Positions 1 through 7,245 of a stretch of DNA of 64,000 nt are shown here, piece after piece. The stretch comes from Actinomycetota bacterium (GTDB lineage: Bacteria > Actinomycetota > Acidimicrobiia > Acidimicrobiales > JAJPHE01). How positions within the stretch are numbered: the stretch's first letter is position 1; the number at the start of each line of letters is the position of its first letter. The position numbers and the translations under genes are program-made. The notes beneath the pieces are model-generated. The model was not told the DNA's origin. It made no database searches and worked only from the letters and a program-made list of their open reading frames with translations. The stretch is from positions 1 to 64,000 of the forward strand of contig JAJPHE010000142.1 of assembly GCA_021325435.1 (NCBI GenBank), in the 5' to 3' direction.

Positions 1-16
1 AGCACAGATACAAACC

Positions 17-42
17 GGCCCGGGCCATCGCTGGCCCGGGCC
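17..42 (-). terminator. hairpin terminator after tRNA-Ala
   Basis: A perfect 11-bp inverted repeat (GGCCCGGGCCA / TGGCCCGGGCC) surrounds a TCGC loop. Read on the minus strand it lies about 35 bases beyond the 3' end of tRNA-Ala and is followed by a moderately T-rich run. It fits an intrinsic terminator for the tRNA transcript, although the T-tract is weak. Confidence 0.55.
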
Positions 43-76
43 TGTGGGACACCGGTTCGTATGGGCCCACGTCAAG

Positions 77-149
77 TGGAGGTGAGCGGACTCGAACCGC
101 CGACTTCCACGTTGCGAACGTGGCGCTCTGCCATCTGAGCTACACCCCC
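77..149 (-). tRNA. tRNA-Ala (anticodon CGC)
   Basis: The minus strand folds as a complete 73-nt cloverleaf. The acceptor GGGGGTG pairs with CACCTCC (one G-U), the D arm is GCTC/GAGC, the anticodon stem is CCACG/CGTGG around loop TTCGCAA, and the T arm contains TTCGAGT. The anticodon CGC reads GCG, an alanine codon that suits the high-GC codon use here. The discriminator base is A and the CCA end is not encoded. The tRNA stands alone, followed by the hairpin at 17-42. Confidence 0.95.
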
Positions 150-198
150 CGAAGGGTGCTCCACGATAGTCGAGGGGGGTCTTCGCTCCGCCCCGGCT

Positions 199-846
199 TC
201 AGGCGCCGACGGCGCGTCGCCCCTCTTCGATGGCCGCTTGCAGCCGGCTCTGCAGGACGGTCGTGGTCAGATCGGCGCGGGTGCGCTCCAGCACGGCCCG
301 CAGGGCGTCGGTGGTGCGGCGCAGCCCTCCGGTGATGGCGTCGGGGAAGTCGACCAGCATGAGGAGGTCGTAGACCTCGTCCATGGTGGACAGCAGCTCC
401 TCCGCCCGATCGAGATCACCGCTGCGCAAGCGGTCGAGCAGGTGCCGACGCAGCTCGGACGCCGCCTCGGCGAGGCCGTTGAGCCATGCGGGTAGACCCA
501 CGGCCATCGCCTCGTGACCGGGGGGCGATTCCCCGCCGACCAGGGCGGCGGTGGCGACGGCCTCGACGTACTCCTTCTCGGCGTCGTGCAGGAACCCGGC
601 GTGGGCTACCGACGGGAAGGGGCGCAGCACCTCCTGGGCGTGGCGCACGGCGGTCTCCGCCTCGGCGGTCAGCTGGGCCGCCAGGGTCAGGTCGAGACGG
701 TGCACGGCGCGGATGGCCCGGCCGCTGGAGCGGATCGCCTGGCGGCAGCTGGACAGTCCCGCCTCACGTGCGGCATGGGCCGCCTCGAGCTGGGCGAGGA
801 TCGACGAGGCGAGGGCGCCGAGCTCCTCCCCCGGCCCTCGGCTCAC
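199..846 (-). CDS. translin-family protein (COG2178-like)
   Basis: This 215-residue all-helical protein carries the translin signature. It has an R-x-x-x-x-IR-x-x-HR segment near residue 45, an acidic E-Y-V-E patch at 92-95, ELRRHLLDRLRSGD at 131-144, a DFPDA element at 166-170, and the C-terminal family hallmark GLRRTTDALRAVLERTR followed by ADLTT. Translin and TRAX bind and process nucleic acid in eukaryotes; archaeal and bacterial members are predicted RNA-binding proteins. The EYVE acidic residues sit where TRAX has catalytic acids, but nuclease activity is inference. It starts with GTG 9 bases after the membrane protein gene at 856-1383, so the two probably form one operon. Confidence 0.75.
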   Translation of the reverse strand: MSRGPGEELGALASSILAQLEAAHAAREAGLSSCRQAIRSSGRAIRAVHRLDLTLAAQLTAEAETAVRHAQEVLRPFPSVAHAGFLHDAEKEYVEAVATAALVGGESPPGHEAMAVGLPAWLNGLAEAASELRRHLLDRLRSGDLDRAEELLSTMDEVYDLLMLVDFPDAITGGLRRTTDALRAVLERTRADLTTTVLQSRLQAAIEEGRRAVGA

Positions 847-855
847 GCGGAGGGC

Positions 856-1383
856 CTAGTTGGCCGACCTGCGGAGCAGGACCGTCCCCTCGGCGGCGGC
901 GGCCCCGGGCAGGAAGGTCAGCTTCATCTCGCGCTCGGCGGCGACGTTGCGCATCCTCACCAGCATGGCCACGTAGGCGGCCAGCAGGACCCCGGAGAGG
1001 GCGGCCAGGGCCAGAAGGGTGTGAAGGTGGGGCACCAGGCCCAGGAGGAGGAAGGCGGCCGTCGACCCGGACAGGCCGAACAGGACGTTGCGCCGCCGCT
1101 GCAGGGTCCGGCTGTGGGGAGCGGGGGTGCGGGTGGGCGAGACCCGGGCACTCCGCCCGGCGGCACCGAGGAGGGCGTTGCCGGCGGGAACGGCGGGGAC
1201 GCCCTCGAGTCGACTGTGGGCCGGGGCGATCACCTTGGGGCCGGTGCGCTGCAGGACACCCAGCTGACGGCGGAAGTCGGTGATGGAGTCGGCGCGGCGA
1301 CTCTCGGCGCCTCTCCGCAACAGCGGGGGGGCCAGCACGGCGATCCACACGACTGCCAGTAAGGCAAGAACCACGATGGTCAA
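856..1383 (-). CDS. hypothetical membrane protein, about 175 aa
   Basis: This protein of unknown function has three apparent hydrophobic segments. One is at the extreme N terminus (residues 1-22, VVLALLAVVWIAVLAPPLL); two are adjacent near residues 105-145 and are followed by a short basic tail. The region between is charged and Arg-rich, so a cytoplasmic loop is likely. The listed start is TTG; a GTG three codons in (1374) sits at a better distance from the GAGGAG Shine-Dalgarno and may be the true start. It is the upstream partner of the translin-family gene. The 200 bases between it and moaC hold no recognisable gene. Confidence 0.55.
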   Translation of the reverse strand: MTIVVLALLAVVWIAVLAPPLLRRGAESRRADSITDFRRQLGVLQRTGPKVIAPAHSRLEGVPAVPAGNALLGAAGRSARVSPTRTPAPHSRTLQRRRNVLFGLSGSTAAFLLLGLVPHLHTLLALAALSGVLLAAYVAMLVRMRNVAAEREMKLTFLPGAAAAEGTVLLRRSAN

Positions 1384-1582
1384 GCTCCTCGACCTACCTT
1401 CGTGTTCGGGGACCGTACCTGCGGTCCCGGCGCGATCGGTGGATGGTTGGTGCGAAGCCCGTCGTGGGCAGCCGCCTTGTTACTACAGGCCTTCCGCACA
1501 GGCCATTCCCATGCTAACTGACGCTAGCGGCCTGGAACAAAGCGACAGCCAGCAGCTGGTCGGAACGAGCCCGCTCCCGGCC

Positions 1583-2089
1583 CTAGAGGTCGGCCGGAGC
1601 CCGGCCGTCGGCGCCGGACCGGCGCCAGTGCCCGGAACGCCCGCCCGTCTTCTCCCAGAGGGCCAGCTCGCCGATGGTCATGCCCCGGTCGCTGGACTTG
1701 CACATGTCGTAGACGGTGAGGGCGGCCACGGCGCAGGCGGTCATGGCCTCCATCTCCACCCCGGTCCGGTCCACCGTCTCCACCTGGGACTCCACCTCGA
1801 CGTAGTCGTCCCCGATGTTGAAGTTGACGTAGACCGACCCCACCAGGAGCGGATGGCAGAGGGGGATCAGGTCGGCGGCCCGCTTGGCGGCCTGGATGCC
1901 GGCGATCCTCGCCGCTCCGAGCACGTCGCCCTTGCTGATGGCGTTGCTGGCCACCTTCGAGGTGGTGTCCGGGTGCATGAACACCTTGCACCGGGCCAGC
2001 GCCCGCCGGTGGGTGGGGTCCTTCGGCGTGACGTCGACCATGCGGGCACGTCCCAGCGGATCCAGATGGGTGAGGCCGCGGTCGGACAT
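1583..2089 (-). CDS. moaC: cyclic pyranopterin monophosphate synthase MoaC
   Basis: MoaC converts the MoaA product, 3',8-cyclo-GTP, to cyclic pyranopterin monophosphate in molybdenum-cofactor synthesis. The 168-residue protein shows the family blocks GIQAAKRAADLIPLCHPL (64-81) and TGVEMEAM (109-116). It keeps the catalytic Asp128 and Lys131 (YDMCK), with numbering identical to E. coli MoaC. The ATG at 2089 was chosen because residues before it in the open frame are low-complexity and unlike MoaC. It lies 71 bases downstream of moaA on the same strand, in the series galU-moeA-moaA-moaC. The C terminus has a short non-conserved extension. Confidence 0.95.
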   Translation of the reverse strand: MSDRGLTHLDPLGRARMVDVTPKDPTHRRALARCKVFMHPDTTSKVASNAISKGDVLGAARIAGIQAAKRAADLIPLCHPLLVGSVYVNFNIGDDYVEVESQVETVDRTGVEMEAMTACAVAALTVYDMCKSSDRGMTIGELALWEKTGGRSGHWRRSGADGRAPADL

Positions 2090-2160
2090 GGCCAGAGTGT
2101 AGAGGGGGCAGGCCCGGGGCCGTCGGGCCGCGCCCGGGCCGGGACAGGCGGTGGAGGCGC

Positions 2161-3174
2161 TCAGCCCCCTATCTGGCTCATCGACCGGGAGGGTCGGATG
2201 AAATGCACCTTTCCGATGGAGTGGCCGGCCCACTTGCGGGCGACGTCGCCGCTGATGGCGCCGGCCAGGTCGTCGTCGGTGCCGCCGCCGCGCAGGACGG
2301 CCCGGAGGTCCGTCTCGCGCACGGCGAACAGGCAGTTGCGAAGCTGGCCCTCCGCCGTGATGCGGATCCGGTCGCAGTCCCCGCAGAAGGGGTGGGTGAC
2401 GCTGGCGATGACCCCGATCTCACCCTGGCCGTCGAGGTAGCGGTAGCGCGAGGCCGGCTCCGGCCCGTGGGCGACGGCCTCCAGGGGGTAGACGGCGTTG
2501 ATGGCGGCCACCACCTCGTCCGAGGGCAGCACCTGGTCCATCGACCAGCGCTCGTCGGCGTCCAACGGCATGAACTCGATGAATCGGGGCTGCACGCCGA
2601 GCTGCCGCCCGAAGGTGGCGAAGTCGACGACCTCATCGTCATTGACGCCGCGGATCGTCACGATGTTCACCTTCACCGGATCGAAGCCGGCGTCGATGGC
2701 GGCGTGGATGCCGTCGAGGACGCGGTCCAGCTGGGCCCGGCGGGTCATGGCTTCGAAGCGCTCGGGGCGCAAGGTGTCGCAGGAGATGTTGAGCCGCGAT
2801 AGGCCGGCCCGTCGCAGGTCGTGGGCCAGCAGCCCGAGCGTCGCCCCGTTGGTGGTCATAGCCAGGTCCACCGGCTGTCCAGTGGCTGGGATCCGGAGGG
2901 TCGCCAGCTTCTCGATCAGGACCGGCAACTGGGCCCGAACGGTGGGCTCGCCTCCGGTGATGCGGATGCCGTCGAAGCCGAACCGCTCGACGCAGACGCG
3001 GGCCACCCGCAGGATCTCCTCGAACGTCAACACCTCTTGGCGGGGAAGCCAACGCATGCCCTCCTCGGGCATGCAGTAGGTGCAGCGGAAGTTGCAACGG
3101 TCCGTCACCGAGATCCGCAGGTCGCGCACCGTCCGCCCGTGGGGGTCCACCAGCGGTTGGAAGGGTGCGGTCAC
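2161..3174 (-). CDS. moaA: GTP 3',8-cyclase MoaA (radical SAM)
   Basis: MoaA is the first enzyme of molybdopterin synthesis; it rearranges GTP to 3',8-cyclo-GTP using S-adenosylmethionine. The 337-residue protein has the N-terminal radical-SAM cluster motif C27-x3-C31-x2-C34 (CNFRCTYC). It also has the second cluster C264-x2-C267-x13-C281, which holds the auxiliary 4Fe-4S that binds GTP. It ends in the Gly-Gly tail required by MoaA. The start is GTG. It lies 9 bases downstream of moeA and before moaC, consistent with one cofactor operon. No molybdoenzyme is encoded in the window. Confidence 0.96.
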   Translation of the reverse strand: MTAPFQPLVDPHGRTVRDLRISVTDRCNFRCTYCMPEEGMRWLPRQEVLTFEEILRVARVCVERFGFDGIRITGGEPTVRAQLPVLIEKLATLRIPATGQPVDLAMTTNGATLGLLAHDLRRAGLSRLNISCDTLRPERFEAMTRRAQLDRVLDGIHAAIDAGFDPVKVNIVTIRGVNDDEVVDFATFGRQLGVQPRFIEFMPLDADERWSMDQVLPSDEVVAAINAVYPLEAVAHGPEPASRYRYLDGQGEIGVIASVTHPFCGDCDRIRITAEGQLRNCLFAVRETDLRAVLRGGGTDDDLAGAISGDVARKWAGHSIGKVHFIRPSRSMSQIGG

Positions 3175-3183
3175 GTAACCAGC

Positions 3184-4416
3184 CTACGGTCGAAGAGACA
3201 GGGGGTCGGCCAGCAGGACTATGTCCGTCTTCTCCCCGGCGGACACACCGGGGCCGTCCGGCAGGAGGGCCAGGGCGTTGGCCGCGGCCAGACCGGTGAG
3301 GATGTGGGATCCCTGGCCGCCGGCCGAGCGGATCCTCAGGGTGCCGTCGGGGGTGAAGGAGGCCACCACCCTCACCAGGTGCAGCTTCCCGTCGGGAGAC
3401 CGCCGAAGATCCTCTTCGGCCACGGCGGTCGCCCGGGGCCGGTCGATGTGGGGGTGGCCCATCATCTGGCGCAGGGCGGGGCGGGCGAACAGCTCGAAGC
3501 TGACCACCGAGGACACCGGGTTGCCCGGAAGGCCGAACACCGGCTTGGCGCCGACGGTTCCGAAGGCGAGGGGCTTTGCCGGACGGATCGCCACCTGCAT
3601 CCACCGCATCCCCCCACCGGAGAGCCGGTCGAGCACCACCTTCACGTAGTCAAAGTCCCCGACGCTCACTCCCCCGCTGGTGAGCAGGGCGTCGCAGGCT
3701 GACAGCCCCTGCTCGAGGGCGTGGGTGATGGCGGCCTCGTCGTCGCCGACCGCGCCCAGGTCCACCGGCCGGCAACCGGCCTGCTCGAGGAGGGCGAGGA
3801 GGGTGGGGCGGTTGGAGTCGCGGATCTGGCCTCGTTTCAGGGGAGCCCCCGGAGGGGCCAGCTCGTCGCCGGTGGAGAGCACCCCGACGGTCGCCCGGCG
3901 GGTCACCGCCACCGGGTCCGCTCCCACGCTGGCGAGCACCCCGATGTGGGCGGCGGTGAGCGTCGTTCCGGCCGGCACGACCTCCTGGCCGGGCCGGATG
4001 TCGTCCCCGGTCCGGCGGACGTGGTCGCCGGGGGTGGCGGCCACCTCGACCACGACCTTGTCATCGCCCTGGCGCCGGGTGCGTTCGACCATCACCACGG
4101 CGTCGGCCCCCGGCGGAATCGGGGCGCCAGTCATGATGCGAGCGGCCTGCCCGGGGCCGACGGCGAGGTCTCCGGTGTCGCCGGCGGCGATAGTGCCGAT
4201 CACCTCGAGCGTCACCGGGGCCGACGAGGTGTCGGCGGCCCGCACGGCGTAACCGTCCATGGCTGTGTTGTCGAACGGCGGCACGGCGTTGGCGGCCATG
4301 ACCGGTTCCGAGGTGGCCAGCCCCACCGCCGCACCCAGGCGCTCGCGCGCGAAGGGCAGCGGCCGGCAGCCCTCGAGCACGAGGCGACGGGCCTCCTCGA
4401 GCGAGACCGCAGCCAC
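3184..4416 (-). CDS. moeA: molybdopterin molybdotransferase MoeA
   Basis: MoeA inserts molybdate into adenylylated molybdopterin to finish the cofactor. The 410-residue protein has the family order: an N-terminal PPFDNTAMDGYAVRA motif (about residues 45-60), a central MogA-like domain with STGDEL and SGGVSVGDFDYVK, then FGLPGNPVSSVVSFELF and a C-terminal beta domain. The start is GTG. It ends 9 bases before moaA and begins 3 bases after galU, so the four genes are very probably co-transcribed. Its length is normal and no active-site loss was noticed. Confidence 0.93.
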   Translation of the reverse strand: MAAVSLEEARRLVLEGCRPLPFARERLGAAVGLATSEPVMAANAVPPFDNTAMDGYAVRAADTSSAPVTLEVIGTIAAGDTGDLAVGPGQAARIMTGAPIPPGADAVVMVERTRRQGDDKVVVEVAATPGDHVRRTGDDIRPGQEVVPAGTTLTAAHIGVLASVGADPVAVTRRATVGVLSTGDELAPPGAPLKRGQIRDSNRPTLLALLEQAGCRPVDLGAVGDDEAAITHALEQGLSACDALLTSGGVSVGDFDYVKVVLDRLSGGGMRWMQVAIRPAKPLAFGTVGAKPVFGLPGNPVSSVVSFELFARPALRQMMGHPHIDRPRATAVAEEDLRRSPDGKLHLVRVVASFTPDGTLRIRSAGGQGSHILTGLAAANALALLPDGPGVSAGEKTDIVLLADPLSLRP

Positions 4417-4419
4417 CGG

Positions 4420-5301
4420 TCAGGCCTCCTCGGTGCGGCGCACCAGCTCGGTGAGGAACTCGCGCAGCGGTGGGCCGACGTCGGCGCGTTCGAGGGCCAG
4501 CTCGACCGTGGCCCGCAGGTAGTCAAGCTTGTTGCCGACGTCGAAGCGGCCCGTCTGGAAGACGAAGCCGTACACCGGGCGCTGTCCCATCAGCTGACCG
4601 ATGGCGTCGGTCAGCTGCAGCTCGCCGCCGTGGCCGGGCTCGATTCGGCTGAGGGCGGCGAAGATGTCGGGGGTCAGCACGTAGCGCCCGATGACCGCCA
4701 GGTTGGAGGGGGCGTCGGCCGGCTCCGGCTTCTCCACGATGGCGGTGACGCCCACCACCGGGGGCCGGCCCTCGACGGCGGCGCAGCCGTAGGCCGCGAT
4801 GTCGTCCTTGTCGACCTCTTTGAGGGCCAGGACCGGACCTCCGCGCTCGGCGTGGGCCGCCAGCATGTCTTCGAGCAGCCGGCTGTCGGGATGCATGACG
4901 TCGTCGCCGAGCAGCACGGCGAAGGGCTCGTCGCCCACGTGCTCGGAGGCCACGGCCACGGCGTGACCCAGGCCCCGCGGCACCTTCTGGCGCACGTAGT
5001 GGATGGTCGCCAGCTCGGCGACGGCCCGGACCTCGGCCAGCTCGTCGAGTTTGCCGGAGGCCTCCAGGTGGGCCTCCAGCTCGAGGGAGCGGTCGAAGTG
5101 GTCCTCGAGGCTGCTCTTGCCCCGGCCGGTGACGATGAGGATGTCGGTGAGGCCGGCCCGAACGGCCTCCTCCACCACGTACTGGATCGCCGGCTTGTCG
5201 ACCAGCGGCAGCATTTCCTTCGGCTGGGCCTTGGTGGCCGGCAGGAAGCGGGTGCCCAGGCCGGCGGCAGGTATGACCGCCTTGCGCACCGCTCGAGCCA
5301 C
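4420..5301 (-). CDS. galU: UTP-glucose-1-phosphate uridylyltransferase GalU
   Basis: GalU makes UDP-glucose from UTP and glucose-1-phosphate for cell-envelope glycans. The 293-residue protein has the nucleotide-binding signature GLGTRFLPATKAQPKEMLP near the N terminus. It also has a DKPAIQYVVEEA segment, a central LLGDD metal-binding motif, and VEKPEPADAPSN typical of bacterial GalU. The start is GTG, 16 bases from the CIRCE palindrome at 5317-5343, which lies in the divergent gap with the FmdB gene. It is the first gene of the galU-moeA-moaA-moaC series, so cofactor genes may share its promoter. Confidence 0.94.
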   Translation of the reverse strand: MARAVRKAVIPAAGLGTRFLPATKAQPKEMLPLVDKPAIQYVVEEAVRAGLTDILIVTGRGKSSLEDHFDRSLELEAHLEASGKLDELAEVRAVAELATIHYVRQKVPRGLGHAVAVASEHVGDEPFAVLLGDDVMHPDSRLLEDMLAAHAERGGPVLALKEVDKDDIAAYGCAAVEGRPPVVGVTAIVEKPEPADAPSNLAVIGRYVLTPDIFAALSRIEPGHGGELQLTDAIGQLMGQRPVYGFVFQTGRFDVGNKLDYLRATVELALERADVGPPLREFLTELVRRTEEA

Positions 5302-5316
5302 ATGGACACGCTACAC

Positions 5317-5343
5317 TTGGCACTCCGAGGTCGAGAGTGCTAA
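5317..5343. promoter_or_regulatory. CIRCE element (HrcA operator)
   Basis: The sequence reads TTGGCACTC, nine bases, then GAGTGCTAA. This matches the canonical CIRCE heat-shock operator (TTAGCACTC-N9-GAGTGCTAA) at 17 of 18 arm positions. It sits between divergent galU and the fmdB-mtnP pair, 13 bases before the fmdB-like start. A TACACT hexamer at 5312-5317 overlaps its left edge and could be a plus-strand -10 box. HrcA normally controls groESL or dnaK, so control of this operon is unusual. The motif is seen directly; the regulation is inferred. Confidence 0.85.
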
Positions 5344-5356
5344 CAGGGGGCCAGGG

Positions 5357-5689
5357 ATGCCGACCTACGAGTACGCCTGCAAGAGCTGTGGTGAGCACCT
5401 CGAGGTGGTCCAGTCGTTCCGCGACGACCCGCTGACCACCTGTCCGAGCTGCGGGGGCGACCTGCGCAAGGTGTTCGGCTCGATAGGCATCTCGTTCAAG
5501 GGGAGCGGCTTCTACAAGACCGACAGCCGCCCCGCGGCCAAGTCGGAGGGCTCGTCGTCGAGCTCGTCCTCCTCGTCCTCGTCGGACTCCAAGCCCAGCT
5601 CGTCGGGCGCATCGACCGGCTCGGGGTCCGGTTCCTCTTCTGGGAGCTCGGGGACGTCGGGGACCTCCGCCAGCGCCGCCGCCTCCTAG
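5357..5689 (+). CDS. FmdB-family zinc-ribbon protein with Ser-rich tail
   Basis: This 110-residue protein opens with MPTYEYAC, the standard start of FmdB/CxxC_CxxC_SSSS proteins. Four cysteines in two pairs (CKSC, CPSC) bind zinc, and the conserved GSGFYKTD motif follows near residue 53. The second half is a low-complexity Ser/Gly/Thr tail. The family was named from an amidase/formamidase regulator, but its general function is unresolved. ATG 5357 was chosen because the family always starts here; the open frame extends upstream through the CIRCE element. It is separated by 4 bases from the MTA phosphorylase gene. The CIRCE operator suggests stress-linked expression. Confidence 0.85.
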   Translation: MPTYEYACKSCGEHLEVVQSFRDDPLTTCPSCGGDLRKVFGSIGISFKGSGFYKTDSRPAAKSEGSSSSSSSSSSSDSKPSSSGASTGSGSGSSSGSSGTSGTSASAAAS

Positions 5690-5693
5690 CTGG

Positions 5694-6509
5694 GTGGCGG
5701 CCTCGGCTCGGGCCGACATCGCGGTAATCGGTGGGTCGGGGTTCTACGAGCTGCTCGAGGGGGCGACCGAGGTTTCGGTCCACACCCCCTACGGGCCGCC
5801 TTCCGCCCCCGTAACCGTCGGCGAGATGGCCGGCCGGCGGGTGGCCTTCCTGCCCCGCCACGGGCTGCGTCACGAGTTCCCGCCCCACCGCATCCCCTAC
5901 CGGGCCAACCTGTGGGCCCTGCGCGAGCTCGGCGTCACCCGGGTCTTCGCCCCCTGCGCCGCCGGATCGCTGCGTCGTGACATCCACCCGGGCGAGATGG
6001 TCGTGTGCGACCAGCTGGTTGACCGCACCTGGGGCCGCCCCGACACCTACTTCGAGGGCGGAGTGGTCAACCACATCACCTTCGCCGACCCCTATTGCCC
6101 CGAGCTGCGCTCAGCCGCCGTCACCGCCGCCGCCTCCGCCGGCCTGGCCGCCCACCCGTCGGGCACCATGGTCGTGATCCAGGGACCCCGCTTCTCCACC
6201 CGGGCCGAGTCGGCCTGGTTCCGCTCCGCCGGCTGGGACGTGATCAACATGACGGGCTACCCGGAGGCCGCCCTGGCCCGCGAGCTAGGCCTGTGCCTCT
6301 CGGCCGTGGCCCTCATCACCGACTACGACACCGGGGTGGAGGGCGTGGAGGGGATCGAAGCTGTCACCATGGATTCGGTCTTCGCCGTGCTGCAGGCGAC
6401 CGTCGCCGACGTGCGCCGGCTGCTGAGCGAAGCCCTGCCCGGCATACCGGCCGAGCGGTCGTGCTCCTGCTCGGCCGGAGCCACCGGCGGGCCCCTCGAG
6501 CGTCGTTGA
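5694..6509 (+). CDS. mtnP: S-methyl-5'-thioadenosine phosphorylase
   Basis: This enzyme cleaves methylthioadenosine, a by-product of polyamine and SAM metabolism, with phosphate to adenine and methylthioribose-1-phosphate. The 271-residue PNP/MTAP-fold protein shows the opening IGGSGFYEL, a phosphate-binding LPRHGLRHEFPPHRIPYRAN segment (about 49-68), QGPRFSTRAES, and the substrate-specificity block NMTGYPEAALARELGL with a later TDYDTG. That block also occurs in methylthioinosine phosphorylases, so substrate choice is not certain. The GTG start lies 4 bases after the FmdB-type gene, so the two share the CIRCE-controlled promoter. The last 20 residues (Cys/Ser/Gly) are non-conserved. Confidence 0.88.
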   Translation: MAASARADIAVIGGSGFYELLEGATEVSVHTPYGPPSAPVTVGEMAGRRVAFLPRHGLRHEFPPHRIPYRANLWALRELGVTRVFAPCAAGSLRRDIHPGEMVVCDQLVDRTWGRPDTYFEGGVVNHITFADPYCPELRSAAVTAAASAGLAAHPSGTMVVIQGPRFSTRAESAWFRSAGWDVINMTGYPEAALARELGLCLSAVALITDYDTGVEGVEGIEAVTMDSVFAVLQATVADVRRLLSEALPGIPAERSCSCSAGATGGPLERR

Positions 6510-6521
6510 CGGTCGGGTTCC

Positions 6522-7229
6522 TCAGTCCCCCTCGAAGGCGGACGTGGAAGGCACGATCCGCGCACGCCACGGGCGGGGGGCGTCGTAGTGGTGCCCGACC
6601 ACCTGACCCTGACGCACCGATTCGAGGAACGACTCCGGACCGTCGAAGTCGGGCATCTCGACGTAGGCCGCCCCGAAGGCGGAGGGGACATGGGCGTCGG
6701 AGCCCGCCCCGTGGGGCAGGCCGAAGCGGTCGGCGGTGTCGGCCGCCCGCCGGTTCAGGTGGTCGAGGGACGTCTTGGCGTTGAACACCTCGATCAGGTC
6801 CACCGCCCCCTCCTCGAGCAGCTGGTCCAACGCCTCCTCGCTCAGGCAGTGGCGCATCGGGTCGTAGGGATGGGGGACGTACACCACCCCGCCCTGGGAC
6901 CGGATGCGCCCGGCGGCATCGGCCGCTTTGATGCCGTGGGGCAGCCGCTCGGTGAGGAACAGGCCGATCAGCTCCCCGGCGCCGGTGCGGACCTCCTGAC
7001 CCACGATCACCCGGCACGGCAGCCGGTCGCACAGGGCCACGGCGCCCTTGATGGTGTTGTGGTCGGTGATGCACAGCACGTCGATGCCGGAATCGGCCAC
7101 CGCTTCGGCCAGCTCGTCGGGCGTCGTCGTCGCGTCCCCGGACCACATGGTGTGGGTGTGCATGTCGACCCGCACCCATCCGGGCCGCTTCGGCTGGGCC
7201 AGATGGGGGTGCACGTCCACGGCGGCCAT
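6522..7229 (-). CDS. PHP-domain metal-dependent phosphoesterase
   Basis: This 235-residue PHP-fold protein has the metal-binding signature DMHTHTMWSGD (about 22-32), then ITDHNTIKG, VGQEVRTG, VVYVPHPYD and a late GSDAHVPSAFG. These supply the His/Asp/Glu ligands of the three-metal site. Relatives hydrolyse phosphate esters or 3',5'-bisphosphates; the substrate here is unknown. It converges on mtnP with 12 bases between stop codons. It lies 16 bases downstream of the TldE-like gene on the same strand, so it is probably the last gene of that operon. Confidence 0.85.
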   Translation of the reverse strand: MAAVDVHPHLAQPKRPGWVRVDMHTHTMWSGDATTTPDELAEAVADSGIDVLCITDHNTIKGAVALCDRLPCRVIVGQEVRTGAGELIGLFLTERLPHGIKAADAAGRIRSQGGVVYVPHPYDPMRHCLSEEALDQLLEEGAVDLIEVFNAKTSLDHLNRRAADTADRFGLPHGAGSDAHVPSAFGAAYVEMPDFDGPESFLESVRQGQVVGHHYDAPRPWRARIVPSTSAFEGD

Positions 7230-7245
7230 GTCTGCCTCGGCGTCC

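Noticed and set aside
1-150. tRNA-Ala as an integration site of a genomic island
   Set aside because: No integrase gene and no repeated copy of the tRNA end was seen in the window.
486-1283. Long plus-strand frame opposite the translin and membrane-protein genes
   Set aside because: Its product is Arg/Gly/Pro-rich low complexity, typical of an antisense shadow in GC-rich DNA; the minus-strand frames have real domain signatures.
5530-5689. Ser/Gly-rich stretch as a tandem repeat or recombination hotspot
   Set aside because: It is the ordinary low-complexity tail of an FmdB-family protein, with variable codons rather than a fixed repeat unit.
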